A DNA stretch of 64,000 nucleotides from Oscillospiraceae bacterium MB24-C1 (GTDB lineage Bacteria; Bacillota; Clostridia; Oscillospirales; Ruminococcaceae): contig CP133187.1 in assembly GCA_030913685.1 (NCBI GenBank), positions 2,888,322 to 2,952,321 on the forward strand. Direction: 5' to 3'. The notes under the pieces were generated by a model. The model was not told where the DNA came from, searched no databases, and saw nothing but the letters and a program-made list of their open reading frames with translations. How positions within the stretch are numbered: position 1 is the stretch's first letter; each line of letters starts with the position of its first letter. Of this stretch, positions 35,596 to 44,374 are shown in pieces. The translations under genes were made by a program, and so were the position numbers.

Positions 35596-36900
35596 GTGCC
35601 GAAGTATGAGGAACTATATAATAAAAAACTGAAAACACCCAAAGAAATTGCCGACATGGTACAGTCAGGATATGTTTGTGTCTCTCCAACCTGTATGGCA
35701 CAGCCCGATGCAATTGCACAGGCAATTGCATCGCGTGCCAATAGAGGCGAGTTGGAGGGTGTCAAGCATCATAGCGTCATCGCCATTGAGCCGGCACCTT
35801 TTGTGGACATGGAGCTGCGCGGAAAATATGATTACGTTTCCTGGTTTACGCAAGCCGCTGCGCGCTCCAGCGTCCAAAGTGGATTAAGCGACTATATGCC
35901 CTGTCACTATAGTGAGGAAATTGCGCTTTGGGATATGCGGGGCGCACCTGACGTAGTCTATGCTGTTGTTACTCCAATGGACAGGCACGGTTATTTCAGC
36001 TTTGGTTTGGTTGCATCGGAATGCGTGGAGTTAGTGAGCAGAGCAAAATATGTTTTTCTGGAAGTAAACCGAAATATGCCTCGCTTGTTCGGCAACAACA
36101 TTATTCATATATCACAGGCCACAGCCATCTGTGAGCATGATGCACCCATTTCAACACTGTCGCCGCCCTTAGTAACAGAAAAAGACAAAACTATTGGGCA
36201 GCTAATCGCACAATATATTTCCGATGGCTCTACTATTCAGTTAGGAATCGGTGGTGTTCCAAGCGCAGTTGCAAATTGCTTGTATGATAAGAAAGATCTT
36301 GGAATACATACCGAACTTTTCATGGATAGTATGGTAGATTTAATTGAAGCTGGTGTCGTTACAAATCTAAAAAAATCTATAAATACCGGAAAAACGGTAG
36401 CTGCATTTGCATGGGGATCTCAAAGAATGTATGACTTTTTGCACAACAATGTGTCCGTTGAAATGATGCCGGTTTCTTACGTAAATAATCCCTACACTAT
36501 AGCGCAGATCGAGAACTTCGTCTCAGTCAATTCTTGCCTTGAGGTTGACTTATTGGGTCAGGTATGTGCAGAATCCATTGGTAGCATACACTTTAGTGGG
36601 TCCGGTGGTCAGGTCGATTTTGTAAGAGGCTGCAATATGTCACTTGGTGGTAAAAGTTTTATTGCAATGCCGTCAACCGCCAAAAACAATACAATCAGCA
36701 AAATCAAGCCTATTTTAACACCTGGGGCTGCTGTTACCACCGGTAAGAACGACGTAGACTACATTGTAACGGAATATGGTGTCGCACATTTAAGAGGCAG
36801 AACTGCTGGAGAGCGTGCAAAGGAACTCATTAAAATAGCACATCCAAAATTTCAGGAGGAGCTTTTGCACGAGACAAAAAGGATGAAACTCATTATCTGA
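35596..36900 (+). CDS. Acetyl-CoA hydrolase/CoA-transferase family (4-hydroxybutyrate CoA-transferase-like)
   Basis: This 434-aa class I CoA-transferase shows 'IQLGIGGVPSAVANCLYDKK' and the active-site region 'GIHTELFMDSMVDLIEAG', with Glu240 as the likely glutamyl-CoA residue. C-terminal signatures are 'SGSGGQVDFVRGCNMSLGGK' and 'DVDYIVTEYGVAHLRGRTAG'. It starts with GTG 35596 preceded by GAAAGG. It is the last gene of the TRAP/dehydratase operon and would move CoA from the oxidoreductase's acyl-CoA product to acetate or another acid, releasing the product acid and saving the thioester for ATP synthesis. Confidence 0.88.
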   Translation: MPKYEELYNKKLKTPKEIADMVQSGYVCVSPTCMAQPDAIAQAIASRANRGELEGVKHHSVIAIEPAPFVDMELRGKYDYVSWFTQAAARSSVQSGLSDYMPCHYSEEIALWDMRGAPDVVYAVVTPMDRHGYFSFGLVASECVELVSRAKYVFLEVNRNMPRLFGNNIIHISQATAICEHDAPISTLSPPLVTEKDKTIGQLIAQYISDGSTIQLGIGGVPSAVANCLYDKKDLGIHTELFMDSMVDLIEAGVVTNLKKSINTGKTVAAFAWGSQRMYDFLHNNVSVEMMPVSYVNNPYTIAQIENFVSVNSCLEVDLLGQVCAESIGSIHFSGSGGQVDFVRGCNMSLGGKSFIAMPSTAKNNTISKIKPILTPGAAVTTGKNDVDYIVTEYGVAHLRGRTAGERAKELIKIAHPKFQEELLHETKRMKLII

Positions 36901-37118
36901 AAGCGGTACTACCTTCTTTCTATCGAGGCTATCTTTCAATGATATTATCCTTGCTTTTTACGAAACAGAGTAAAGGATACGTTAAGGTATCTCTTTGCAT
37001 TAGTGGAGTCTTTTTATCCACCACATCGTAACAAGTAACAAGCCCGCATCGCTAAGGGAAGTAAGATGAGCGGACTACTAAAATAGAAAATATTACAATT
37101 CTTTATAGGGGAGACATC

Positions 37119-37742
37119 ATGAATTTTATTGACTTATCCACATGGGACAGAGCTATGCACTATCAAGCTTTCCGAGACAGTATACAGCCACAGTATTGTA
37201 CCACATTTGAAGTGGACATTACGAATTTCCTGATAAAGATAAAGGAACGGGGATATTCATTTACATTTTCTCTTGTGTATGCTGTAACAAAATGTGCGAA
37301 CCAGATAGAAGCGTTCCGCTGTCGCTTCGTAGACGGAAAACCTGCTGTCCTGAATACAATCAACACTTCATTTACTTACTTAAAAAAGGGGACAGAGCTA
37401 TTTAAAGTTGTGAATGTTCCAATGCAGGACACCATAAAAGAATATGTTGATTTGGCTAAAAAGATCGAGAAAAACCAAGAAGATTATTTTACTGCACCAA
37501 TGGGAAATGATATATACCAGTTTTCACCGTTTCCGTGGGTATCGTACACTCATATTTCGCATACGAACTCTGGTAAAAAAGATAATGCCACACCGCTATT
37601 TGATTGGGGAAAGTTTTACGAAAAAGACGGTAAAATACTACTGCCATTTTCCGTACAGGTACACCATTCATTTGTCGACGGCGTGCATATTGGTCAATTG
37701 GCAAGGCTTTTACAAACGTATCTCGATGGTGAGATTCTATAA
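37119..37742 (+). CDS. Chloramphenicol acetyltransferase-like (CatA-type) acyltransferase
   Basis: A 207-aa trimer-type CAT homologue with the active-site motif 'VQVHHSFVDGVHIGQL' (HHxxxDG at residues 182-188) and 'YSFTFSLVYAVTKCAN' near the N-terminus. 'FPWVSYTHISHTNSGKKDN' corresponds to the substrate-tunnel region. Length is about right (usual 210-220). AGGGGAG precedes ATG 37119. Clostridial chromosomes often hold CatA-like genes that do not confer chloramphenicol resistance, so the true acceptor is uncertain. It stands alone between the TRAP operon and a gene-poor stretch. Confidence 0.85.
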   Translation: MNFIDLSTWDRAMHYQAFRDSIQPQYCTTFEVDITNFLIKIKERGYSFTFSLVYAVTKCANQIEAFRCRFVDGKPAVLNTINTSFTYLKKGTELFKVVNVPMQDTIKEYVDLAKKIEKNQEDYFTAPMGNDIYQFSPFPWVSYTHISHTNSGKKDNATPLFDWGKFYEKDGKILLPFSVQVHHSFVDGVHIGQLARLLQTYLDGEIL

Positions 37743-38057
37743 CACGATGGATATTTTACCCGAATATTGTACATATGATGGAAGATGTTGAACAGATAAA
37801 TGCTGATATATTGGCTGATGTTTATAGCAGCGAAAGCAGTTGAATCAGAGAAAGTTGAATTAAAATTGAATATCAGCAAAAATCAAGATAAAGCAAACCG
37901 CGAACAATCATTTTTCCAAAGGTGAGCATTTGCTAAGAAAGATTAGCCATTCAATCACATAACAAATGAGCAACTTCGTATCGTATCTTGGTAGTCTGGC
38001 GAGGTATTTCAACGTCGCGTTATGGTACTATCATGCCACTTGTGTATTATCTATGTT

Positions 38058-38084
38058 AAGCCCAGAAGAGTACCTTCTGGGCTT
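38058..38084 (+). terminator. Intrinsic terminator
   Basis: AAGCCCAGAAG and CTTCTGGGCTT form an 11-bp perfect stem with loop AGTAC, followed by a moderately T-rich tail. Confidence 0.6.
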
Positions 38085-38094
38085 GTACTTTGGG

Positions 38095-38140
38095 TAAACA
38101 TAATGCGACGTTTAAGTCCGCGGATTATGCGAAGCTCATA
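38095..38140. repeat. Element-scar-like motif shared with 9878-9897
   Basis: TAAACATAATGCGA at 38095 and ATTATGCGAAGCTCATAA at about 38124 bracket a 20-odd base insert. The simple fused form (ATAAACATAATGCGAAGCTC) occurs near 9878, as if one site were occupied or altered and the other not. The origin is unproven. Confidence 0.4.
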
Positions 38141-38203
38141 ACGCTATAATTCATGTGCGGCAGTCAGAAAATATTAAACCGACGATAAAAACTCTATTGG
38201 CAA

Positions 38204-38320
38204 TTACTCTTTCAAACTAATCCGAAAGTTATAGCCATATTCACCTAGCATATGCACAAGGCTTGAACCTTCAATAAATGTGATGGGCTTATCTTCCACA
38301 AACATTCTAGAATCATTTCC
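38204..38320 (-). pseudogene. C-terminal remnant of an Mrr-like restriction endonuclease domain protein
   Basis: Leftward translation reads 'GNDSRMFVEDKPITFIEG' then 'SSLVHMLGEYGYNFRI' and a stop at 38204. The 'K-P-I-x-x-I-D/E-G-x-x-L-V-x-L-L' ending is typical of the last strand and helix of Mrr-type nuclease domains. Only about 39 codons remain. Confidence 0.4.
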
Positions 38321-38544
38321 ATAATAGCTGCCTCCCTTAGCGCAACACAATGCCATCTATCTCAGCTTTATTTCTCGACGATGAGGCTGATGGGTTAGCT
38401 CCTAGAATATCACAGTAAGTTACAGCTAACCTTCTAGAACCGACATAAGAATTGTTATAATTTATATATAATACCATTTAATAAGTGTGTGCAGGAAAGG
38501 GGGGAGTTTTCAGGTGAAATCTTATCGGAAAGGAGGCGGAAAAA

Positions 38545-39384
38545 GTGAAGTTTTGGAAAATGAACGGGGCCGGCAATGATTTTATTATCCTAAATAATAT
38601 TGAAGAAAAATTACCGCACAATATTTTACCGCAGCTAGCCAAAACTCTGTGCGAGCGACACTTGTCTATCGGTGCTGACGGATTGATGGTTGTTGAATCT
38701 GCAACACAGGGCGGAGACTACAAAATGCTGTTTTTTAACTCCGATGGTAGCATAGGCGAAATGTGTGGCAACGGAGCGAGATGTATATGTCGTTATGGTT
38801 ATGAAAACAATCTTGCAGGAGAAACTCAAGTTGTGGAAACCACCGCCGGAATTGTTACTGGGTACCGAATTGATAAGCGATTATATCGTATACGGTTAAA
38901 CGATCCAACTACAATAGTACTTGATGCCGAAGTTATTATAGATGGTGTTAAGGTAGAATGTAGCTATATTGAGCTAGGTAATCCGGGCCTTCCCCATGCA
39001 GTAATACCTTACCAAAATCTAAAAGAAGCGGATACCGGAAAGTTGAGAGAGTTTGGCGAAAAACTGCGTTGGTATAATGGATTTTCTAAAGGTGCCAATA
39101 TAAACTTTTACGAAATTTTGGGCAACGATTATATTTATGAGCGAACATACGAAAGAGGCGTAGAGGATTTTACCTATGCCTGTGGTACAGGTACAGCATG
39201 TGTAGTTGCTGCCCTTTCCTTAAAAGAAAAGGTAAGCGGTGGTACAGTTAAAGCAGATATGAAAGGTGGTACTCTGTTTATAGACTTAACTAAAGATGGA
39301 GAACAAATAACAGACATACTGCTAACCGGTCCTACCAATATAGTTTGTATAGGTGATATAACCGATGAGACTTTAAGCCTTTAG
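38545..39384 (+). CDS. dapF: Diaminopimelate epimerase
   Basis: A 279-aa protein with both halves of the cysteine racemase fold. 'MNGAGNDFIIL' lies near the N-terminus, then 'GSIGEMCGNGARCICRYGYE' with Cys74 and 'FTYACGTGTACVVAALSL' with Cys213, the acid/base pair that interconverts LL- and meso-DAP. Start GTG 38545 has GGAGGCGG upstream. Length is normal. The gene is followed by a symporter and a meso-DAP dehydrogenase rather than by dapA/B/L. Because meso-DAP dehydrogenase makes meso-DAP directly, an epimerase in the same operon is odd for biosynthesis and hints at salvage. Confidence 0.92.
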   Translation: MKFWKMNGAGNDFIILNNIEEKLPHNILPQLAKTLCERHLSIGADGLMVVESATQGGDYKMLFFNSDGSIGEMCGNGARCICRYGYENNLAGETQVVETTAGIVTGYRIDKRLYRIRLNDPTTIVLDAEVIIDGVKVECSYIELGNPGLPHAVIPYQNLKEADTGKLREFGEKLRWYNGFSKGANINFYEILGNDYIYERTYERGVEDFTYACGTGTACVVAALSLKEKVSGGTVKADMKGGTLFIDLTKDGEQITDILLTGPTNIVCIGDITDETLSL

Positions 39385-39602
39385 TACTACAAATAAAGGT
39401 ATTTGCAGTTTTTATTATTAAGTTGTTTTATAAGCAATCTGTATTAAAGTTTCAGCTATCAACTAATTATTATATTAAATAACGATAAGCGCCGTATAGC
39501 CTATCATGTAACGCAGTTTGTTAACGGATTTATATTTTTGTTTAAATAACAGCATCTATTTTCCATTAATTTATTTATTGAATTTTTGAAAGGAATGTTT
39601 TT

Positions 39603-40847
39603 ATGGAGAAGAAGTCAGTTATTAAGAATTATAAGTTCTTGGCTATTTTGCTCAGCAGTATGATAGTAGGCTCAATCGTAGGTTGGGTTGCTCCCGATTT
39701 TGGTAATTCCATAGCCTTTTTAGGTAAACTGTTTATTAATATGATGTTCTGTATTGTTGTGCCAATGGTATTTGCTTCTATTGCAGGTGCCGTCGCCAAT
39801 ATGGAAAGTCGCCAACGTGCAGGGAAAATTATGGGCACCACAGTTGGAGTTTTTGTGATAACCGGTGCTATAGCTGCAATAATTATGTTTGTACTTATGA
39901 AGATGATTCCACCTGTTCTTGCTCCTTGGAGTGATATTCCTGCCGAGGGAATGGGAGAGTATGCTTCTTTAACTGCCATGATAGTAAACTTCTTTACCGC
40001 AAGCGATTTTGTTGGACTGTTAACACGCAGAGCAATGCTGCCGCTTATAGTTTTCTCTGTATTGTTTGGTTTTTCTGTTAATATGGCAGGCGGCAAAGAA
40101 TCATTAATGGGTAAGTTTTTAGATAGCTTAACCGAAACAATGATGAAGTTTGTTAAAATAGTTACCTACTACGCGCCCGTTGCATTCTTTGCAATCTTTG
40201 CAGACCTGGTAGCAACCTATGGTTCCAGCGTAGCAGAAGGTTACGGTAGAGCACTAATGGTTTATTATCCTCTTTGCTTTATTTACATATTTACAGCTTT
40301 TCCGTTATTTGCATGGTATGGCGGCGGCAAGGGTGCAGTAAGCTTAATGTTTAAAAATATTGCTCGTCCTGCCATTGTATCTTTAGGTACCTGCTCATCT
40401 GTTGCAACAATACCTACAAATATGGAAGTTGCTGCTCAGTCGGGTATTTCAAAAGATGTTTCTGATATAGTACTTCCGCTTGGCGCAACCATGCATATGG
40501 ATGGTTCCTGCTTCTCATGCGTTCTTAAAATTGCGTTTGTATTTGGCGTATTTGGTAAGTCCTTTACCTGGAGCATGCTTCCAATGGTAGTTTTGGTTGC
40601 TGTTCTGTCTTCTGTAGGAATGAGCGGTGTTCCCGGTGGCGGATATATAGGTGAATATATTATCTGCTCAATCTTCTTCCCAACACAAATGGAGCTTGCG
40701 TTCCCAATTCTTGTAGCAATAGGCAACTTGGTTGACCCACCCGCTACTATGATTAATGCAACAGGGGACTATGTTGTTTCTTACATAGTATCTAGATATG
40801 CAGACGGAAAAGACTGGCTTAAAAAGTCAATCGCAACTAAGGTTTAA
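39603..40847 (+). CDS. Dicarboxylate/amino acid:cation symporter (DAACS/GltP family)
   Basis: A 414-aa carrier of the glutamate transporter fold. 'ARPAIVSLGTCSSVATIPTN' is the HP1 serine-rich hairpin, 'VLPLGATMHMDGSCFSCVLK' matches the TM7 'NMDG' region (here HMDG), and 'GMSGVPGGGYIGEYIICSIF' is HP2. 'LVDPPATMINATGDYVVSYI' gives the TM8 substrate-binding Asp/Asn/Thr region. The N-to-H change in NMDG and loss of the Arg that selects glutamate suggest an altered substrate. GAAAGGAATG precedes ATG 39603. It lies between dapF and ddh, so a diamino or dicarboxylic amino acid is a reasonable guess. Confidence 0.85.
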   Translation: MEKKSVIKNYKFLAILLSSMIVGSIVGWVAPDFGNSIAFLGKLFINMMFCIVVPMVFASIAGAVANMESRQRAGKIMGTTVGVFVITGAIAAIIMFVLMKMIPPVLAPWSDIPAEGMGEYASLTAMIVNFFTASDFVGLLTRRAMLPLIVFSVLFGFSVNMAGGKESLMGKFLDSLTETMMKFVKIVTYYAPVAFFAIFADLVATYGSSVAEGYGRALMVYYPLCFIYIFTAFPLFAWYGGGKGAVSLMFKNIARPAIVSLGTCSSVATIPTNMEVAAQSGISKDVSDIVLPLGATMHMDGSCFSCVLKIAFVFGVFGKSFTWSMLPMVVLVAVLSSVGMSGVPGGGYIGEYIICSIFFPTQMELAFPILVAIGNLVDPPATMINATGDYVVSYIVSRYADGKDWLKKSIATKV

Positions 40848-40960
40848 GCTATAGTTTGCCTTAAGTAAGATTTTAATTTAGTACAAATAAAAACTTTCCA
40901 ATCACATGCTTATAACATATTTATAAGCTAATAAATAGTGTTAAAGGAAATACTACAGCT

Positions 40961-41863
40961 ATGAAAAGTAAAATTAATGCGTTGATTGTTGGCTATGGTA
41001 ATATTGGTCGCCATGCATTAGAAGCTATTAAAACTGACGATGGTTTTGTGCTAAAGGCAATTATTGATCCGATATGGAGCAAAAAGGTAGCCGAGGTTGA
41101 TGGCATACCCATGCTGGAAAGCATGCAACAATCACCAAGCTTTGATGTCGCGCTGTTGTGCGTTCCGTCTCGAATGGTTATGGAGGTCGGGTTGGAAATA
41201 TTAAAGATGGGTAAGCGCACGGCAGATATATTTGATATTCACGGCCATGAACTGTTGCATTTATATCAAACCTTTGAAAAAGTTGCTAAGGAAAATAATA
41301 CTGCTGCACTTATCTCGGCAGGTTGGGACCCGGGTTTGGATTCGGTAGTTAGGGTATTGCTTTCGGTTATGATTCCCCATGGGATTACCTTTACAAATTT
41401 TGGTCCGGGTATGAGCATGGGGCATTCGGTTGCAGTTAAGGCAATATACGGTGTAAAAGATGCCGTAAGTCTTACCTATCCAAAAGGATGTGGCGTGCAT
41501 CGACGAATGGTTTATATAATTCCTAACCAAGGTGCCAATCAACAGCAAATTAAAGATACTTTACTTAACGATCCTTATTTTTCTCACGATGAAACCCATG
41601 TAGCCTTTGTTGAAAGCTTGGATAACTATTTAGATATGGGGCATGGTGTGCATATAGAGCGTAAGGGTCGTGCTGGGGCGAAATATAATCAACGAGCCTT
41701 TTTTGATTGTAATATACACAATCCTGCCGTTACAAGTCAGGTATTGGTAATGGCTGCAAGAGCAATTATGAAGCAGCGCCCCGGTTGCTATACCATGGGG
41801 ATGGTACCACCGACAGACTATCTTAATATGACTGTTGACGAAATTGTGCGTGACTTAACCTAA
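40961..41863 (+). CDS. ddh: meso-Diaminopimelate D-dehydrogenase
   Basis: A 300-aa NADPH-type dehydrogenase with N-terminal Rossmann motif 'VGYGNIGRHALEAI' and the highly specific Ddh core: 'ALISAGWDPGLDSVVRVL', 'ITFTNFGPGMSMGHSVAVKA', 'GCGVHRRMVYI' and 'DPYFSHDETHVAFVESLD'. 'NPAVTSQVLVMAARAIMKQR' near the C-terminus is also typical. It is about 25 residues shorter than the classic enzyme but complete in core motifs. AAAGGAAA precedes ATG 40961. The reaction interconverts meso-DAP with L-2-amino-6-oxopimelate (tetrahydrodipicolinate), NADP(H) and ammonia; it can run either way. Confidence 0.9.
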   Translation: MKSKINALIVGYGNIGRHALEAIKTDDGFVLKAIIDPIWSKKVAEVDGIPMLESMQQSPSFDVALLCVPSRMVMEVGLEILKMGKRTADIFDIHGHELLHLYQTFEKVAKENNTAALISAGWDPGLDSVVRVLLSVMIPHGITFTNFGPGMSMGHSVAVKAIYGVKDAVSLTYPKGCGVHRRMVYIIPNQGANQQQIKDTLLNDPYFSHDETHVAFVESLDNYLDMGHGVHIERKGRAGAKYNQRAFFDCNIHNPAVTSQVLVMAARAIMKQRPGCYTMGMVPPTDYLNMTVDEIVRDLT

Positions 41864-41930
41864 AAGGTGAAATTTACAGTACAGTTATAAAAGTTAAATG
41901 AAATTGCTAAAAAACACCTCTATTAAATGT

Positions 41931-41978
41931 AAAATCCCTTGAAAGCGGTCTTAAGATGCCGATTTCAAGGGATTTTTT
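41931..41978. terminator. Bidirectional terminator between ddh and the convergent PatB gene
   Basis: AAAATCCCTTGAAA pairs with TTTCAAGGGATTTT, with an inner CGG/CCG pair, flanked by A-run and T-run. It serves both convergent genes. Confidence 0.8.
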
Positions 41979-42014
41979 AGTTTTGATAAATTTGGTAAAT
42001 AAGCTCAATAGAAA

Positions 42015-43187
42015 TTATAAATGATTTTTTACCGCATCCTCCAGTTGTTTCATAGCTTTTTCCAGTACAAAGCGGGGACAGGCTGCATTTAACCGCATAT
42101 AGCCGTTTAAATTTTTGCCAAATGCATATCCGTCATTTAAACCAAGCTTTGCCTTTTTAATCATAAAATCATGCAGTTGCTCGTTTGTCATACCTAAATC
42201 TCGGCAATCAAGCCACATTAAATAAGTTGCATCTGGAGCATAGGTTTTTATTTGAGGTATATTTTTTTGGCAGTAATCTACCACATAATCAAAATTTGCG
42301 CTTATATATGGCAGCAGTTGTGTAAGCCATTCTTCCCCCTCGTTAAATGCAACTTCCATAGCTATAACAGAAAATGCATTGTTACGATGAATATCCATAT
42401 TCATCCAAAAATTATCAAAAACTTTTTTCATATGGGTATTAGGGAATACAACAGCACTTGCTTGCAGTCCTGCAAGATTAAATGTTTTTGTACCTGAAAT
42501 TGCTGTAACTACATTAGCAGCAAATTCTTTTGATAATGCAGCAGACGGGATATGCTTTTTGTTATGAAATATTAAATCTGAGTGTATTTCATCACTAATA
42601 ACCAAAACATGGTATTTTAGACAAAGCTGCATCATTTTAAGTAATTCTTGTTCTGTCCATACAATTCCAAGTGGATTATGGGGGTTACAAAACATAAACA
42701 TATCAACTTGTTTAAGCTTGTGTTCAAAATCCTCCCAATCTACGCCCCATTTACCATCAACTTCAATCATTTGGTTTTCTGCAACTTTGCGTCCTGCAAA
42801 CTCTGCCATATCATAAAACTCACCATAAACAGGTGTTTGAATTAGCACGCTACCGCCAATAGGGGTATAAAGTTGCACCATTGCAGATAATGTTTGCACT
42901 ACCCCTAAACAAAAGCTCATGCAGGAAATATCTATATCCCAATTATTACGGCGCTTTTGCCAACCCTTAATAGCTTCGAAATAACTTGCAGGCCGTGTAG
43001 TATATCCCCACAGGCCTTCTTCTGCACGCGCCTTTAAAGCATCAATAATAGGTTGTGCTGTTTTAAAATCCATGTCTGCAATCCATAGAGGAATTACGTC
43101 ATTGGTGCCAAACTTTTTTTCTCTTTCGTCATACTTGGCAGATAAATTTCCAGTGCGGTCAACTATTTGATCAAAATTGTATGTCAT
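42015..43187 (-). CDS. patB: PatB/MalY-type cystathionine beta-lyase (PLP C-S lyase)
   Basis: This 390-aa fold-type I PLP enzyme has the PatB/MalY markers: 'TGNLSAKYDEREKKFGTNDV' followed by 'PLWIADMDFKTAQPI' at the N-terminus, 'FCNPHNPLGIVW', 'VLVISDEIHSDLIF' and 'AISGTKTFNLAGLQASAVVF' with the Schiff-base Lys. The end 'GYAFGKNLNGYMRLNAACPR' also fits. It cleaves C-S bonds of cystathionine, cystine or similar compounds to pyruvate, ammonia and a thiol. GAAAGGATG lies upstream of ATG 43187. It is convergent with ddh, so it need not be part of the DAP operon. Confidence 0.88.
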   Translation of the reverse strand: MTYNFDQIVDRTGNLSAKYDEREKKFGTNDVIPLWIADMDFKTAQPIIDALKARAEEGLWGYTTRPASYFEAIKGWQKRRNNWDIDISCMSFCLGVVQTLSAMVQLYTPIGGSVLIQTPVYGEFYDMAEFAGRKVAENQMIEVDGKWGVDWEDFEHKLKQVDMFMFCNPHNPLGIVWTEQELLKMMQLCLKYHVLVISDEIHSDLIFHNKKHIPSAALSKEFAANVVTAISGTKTFNLAGLQASAVVFPNTHMKKVFDNFWMNMDIHRNNAFSVIAMEVAFNEGEEWLTQLLPYISANFDYVVDYCQKNIPQIKTYAPDATYLMWLDCRDLGMTNEQLHDFMIKKAKLGLNDGYAFGKNLNGYMRLNAACPRFVLEKAMKQLEDAVKNHL

Positions 43188-43241
43188 AGTTAAGCATCCT
43201 TTCTTTAATTACAGCCTTACGGCGTTTTTAGTCTGGTAATT

Positions 43242-43430
43242 AAGCAAAAGTGGCACGAAAACGATAACAGTTATAACACCAAGTGCAACTGTTAGCTCTG
43301 TGACGGTATCGCCGTCAACTGCAAGCGTAGTAAAAGGCAAAACACAAGACTTTATCGCAACAGTTACAGGCGCAACCTCTGATTCTGATAAGAGTGTAAC
43401 GTGGTCGATTTTCGGGTGGAAAAACAGGCA
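43242..43430 (+). pseudogene. Orphan fragment of a bacterial Ig-like (Big) domain
   Basis: Rightward translation gives 'VSSVTVSPSTASVVKGKTQD' then 'FIATVTGATSDSDKSVTWSI', the standard beginning of a Big2-type adhesin domain ('V-x-V-x-P-x-x-A-x-V-x-x-G-x-T...F-x-A-T-V-x-G...V-T-W'). A frameshift after 'TWSI' is followed by 'GKTGIGIDEVAGF' and a stop. No start or rest of the protein is present. It is a relic of a surface protein gene. Confidence 0.6.
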
Positions 43431-43621
43431 TAGGCATTGATGAAGTTGCAGGTTTTCCACACCAATAACAAAGCTCCTTTTGGCTGATAATTTTCAACTT
43501 ACAATTTTTAACAGCGCTATATATTACATTTTATCATAATAATGGGCGAAAAACTTATCATTTTTTTGCTATAATCTGCGGTTAATTCTAATTGCGTATA
43601 ATTACTAACCACCTACCGTTG

Positions 43622-44374
43622 GATGGACTTCGCGTTATGGCCGTTGCCCGCAAAGGATCTTCTTTACGTTGGTAGCGCCACATCACGAAAGCTCTACGAC
43701 GGTGGTATCTGACCATTGGCCAGCTGGCCGGCGCAGACCTTAGAATGCTAGAACTGCGATTCGGTAAATAGGGAATTATGCTCTGGCGCTTTGCGAACGG
43801 CTACGATACTTCACCCGTCGCAACATACGGCGACGAGTGCCTTATAAAGAGCATCGGCAACAGCGCCACCACGCCGCGCGACCTGATCAGTGACGAGGAT
43901 GTCAAACTTATGCTTTATGTCCTGTCAGACAGTGTGGCAGAGCGTATGCGGGATAACGGATTTCTGGGGCGTGTCGTGTCCATATCGGTGCGTGACTGCA
44001 AACTGCGTTCCTTCACGCGGCAGTGCACGCTGGAGCATACCACCTGCCTGACGGAGGAAATCTCCAATGCGGCCCTTGCCTTATTCCAAAGACACTACCA
44101 CTGGGAAGAACCCATTCGTTCTATCGGCGTCAACGTATCGGATTTTTCCCACAAGAATGAGGTCATCCAGCTGGATATGTTCTGCGACTGGCAGAAACGA
44201 GAGGAAAAGCAGAAGCTGGAGCTCACGGTGAACTGGTTACGTCGGCGGTATGGTCATAATTGTGTTCGGCGGGGAATCGTGATGGCCGACAAAGATTTTG
44301 CACACATGAATCCCAAGGATGAGAATACGATCCACCCGACGGGATATTTTAATGGAGGAGGCGGCATTTTATGA
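43622..44374 (+). pseudogene. Truncated and frameshifted Y-family DNA polymerase (UmuC/UvrX-like)
   Basis: The intact part (ATG 43778 to 44374, 198 codons) starts at 'MLWRFANGYDTSPV' and contains the little-finger region ('LGRVVSISVRDCKLRSFTRQ', 'EPIRSIGVNVSDFS', 'VNWLRRRYGHNCVRRG'). Just upstream, in other frames, are 'LPAKDLLYVGSATSRKLYDG' and 'TIGQLAGADLRMLELRFGK', the thumb HhH region, separated by a frameshift and an in-frame TAG (43769-43771). The palm with the catalytic acids is absent. Such polymerases travel on clostridial mobile elements. Only a C-terminal piece is left, unless the reading errors are artefacts. Confidence 0.75.

Larger units (their letters stand above)
37743..38544. 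other. Gene-poor stretch with decayed accessory sequence
   Basis: Besides a terminator, a repeated motif and an endonuclease-like remnant (listed separately) I see no intact gene. A short rightward open piece ('MEDVEQINADILADVYSSES') directly follows the CAT-like gene. A TATAAT at about 38455-38460, followed by GGAAAGGGGGG and GGAAAGGAGGCGG, is the likely promoter and leader of dapF. Confidence 0.4.

Noticed and set aside
37119..37742. Chloramphenicol resistance gene
   Set aside because: The CAT fold and motif are present, but chromosomal CatA-like homologues often lack resistance activity and there is no mobile context, so resistance is not claimed.
38390..38544. Lysine riboswitch upstream of dapF
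   Set aside because: The leader before GTG 38545 is short, AT-rich, and lacks the conserved helices of an L-box; only a promoter and ribosome binding sites are visible.
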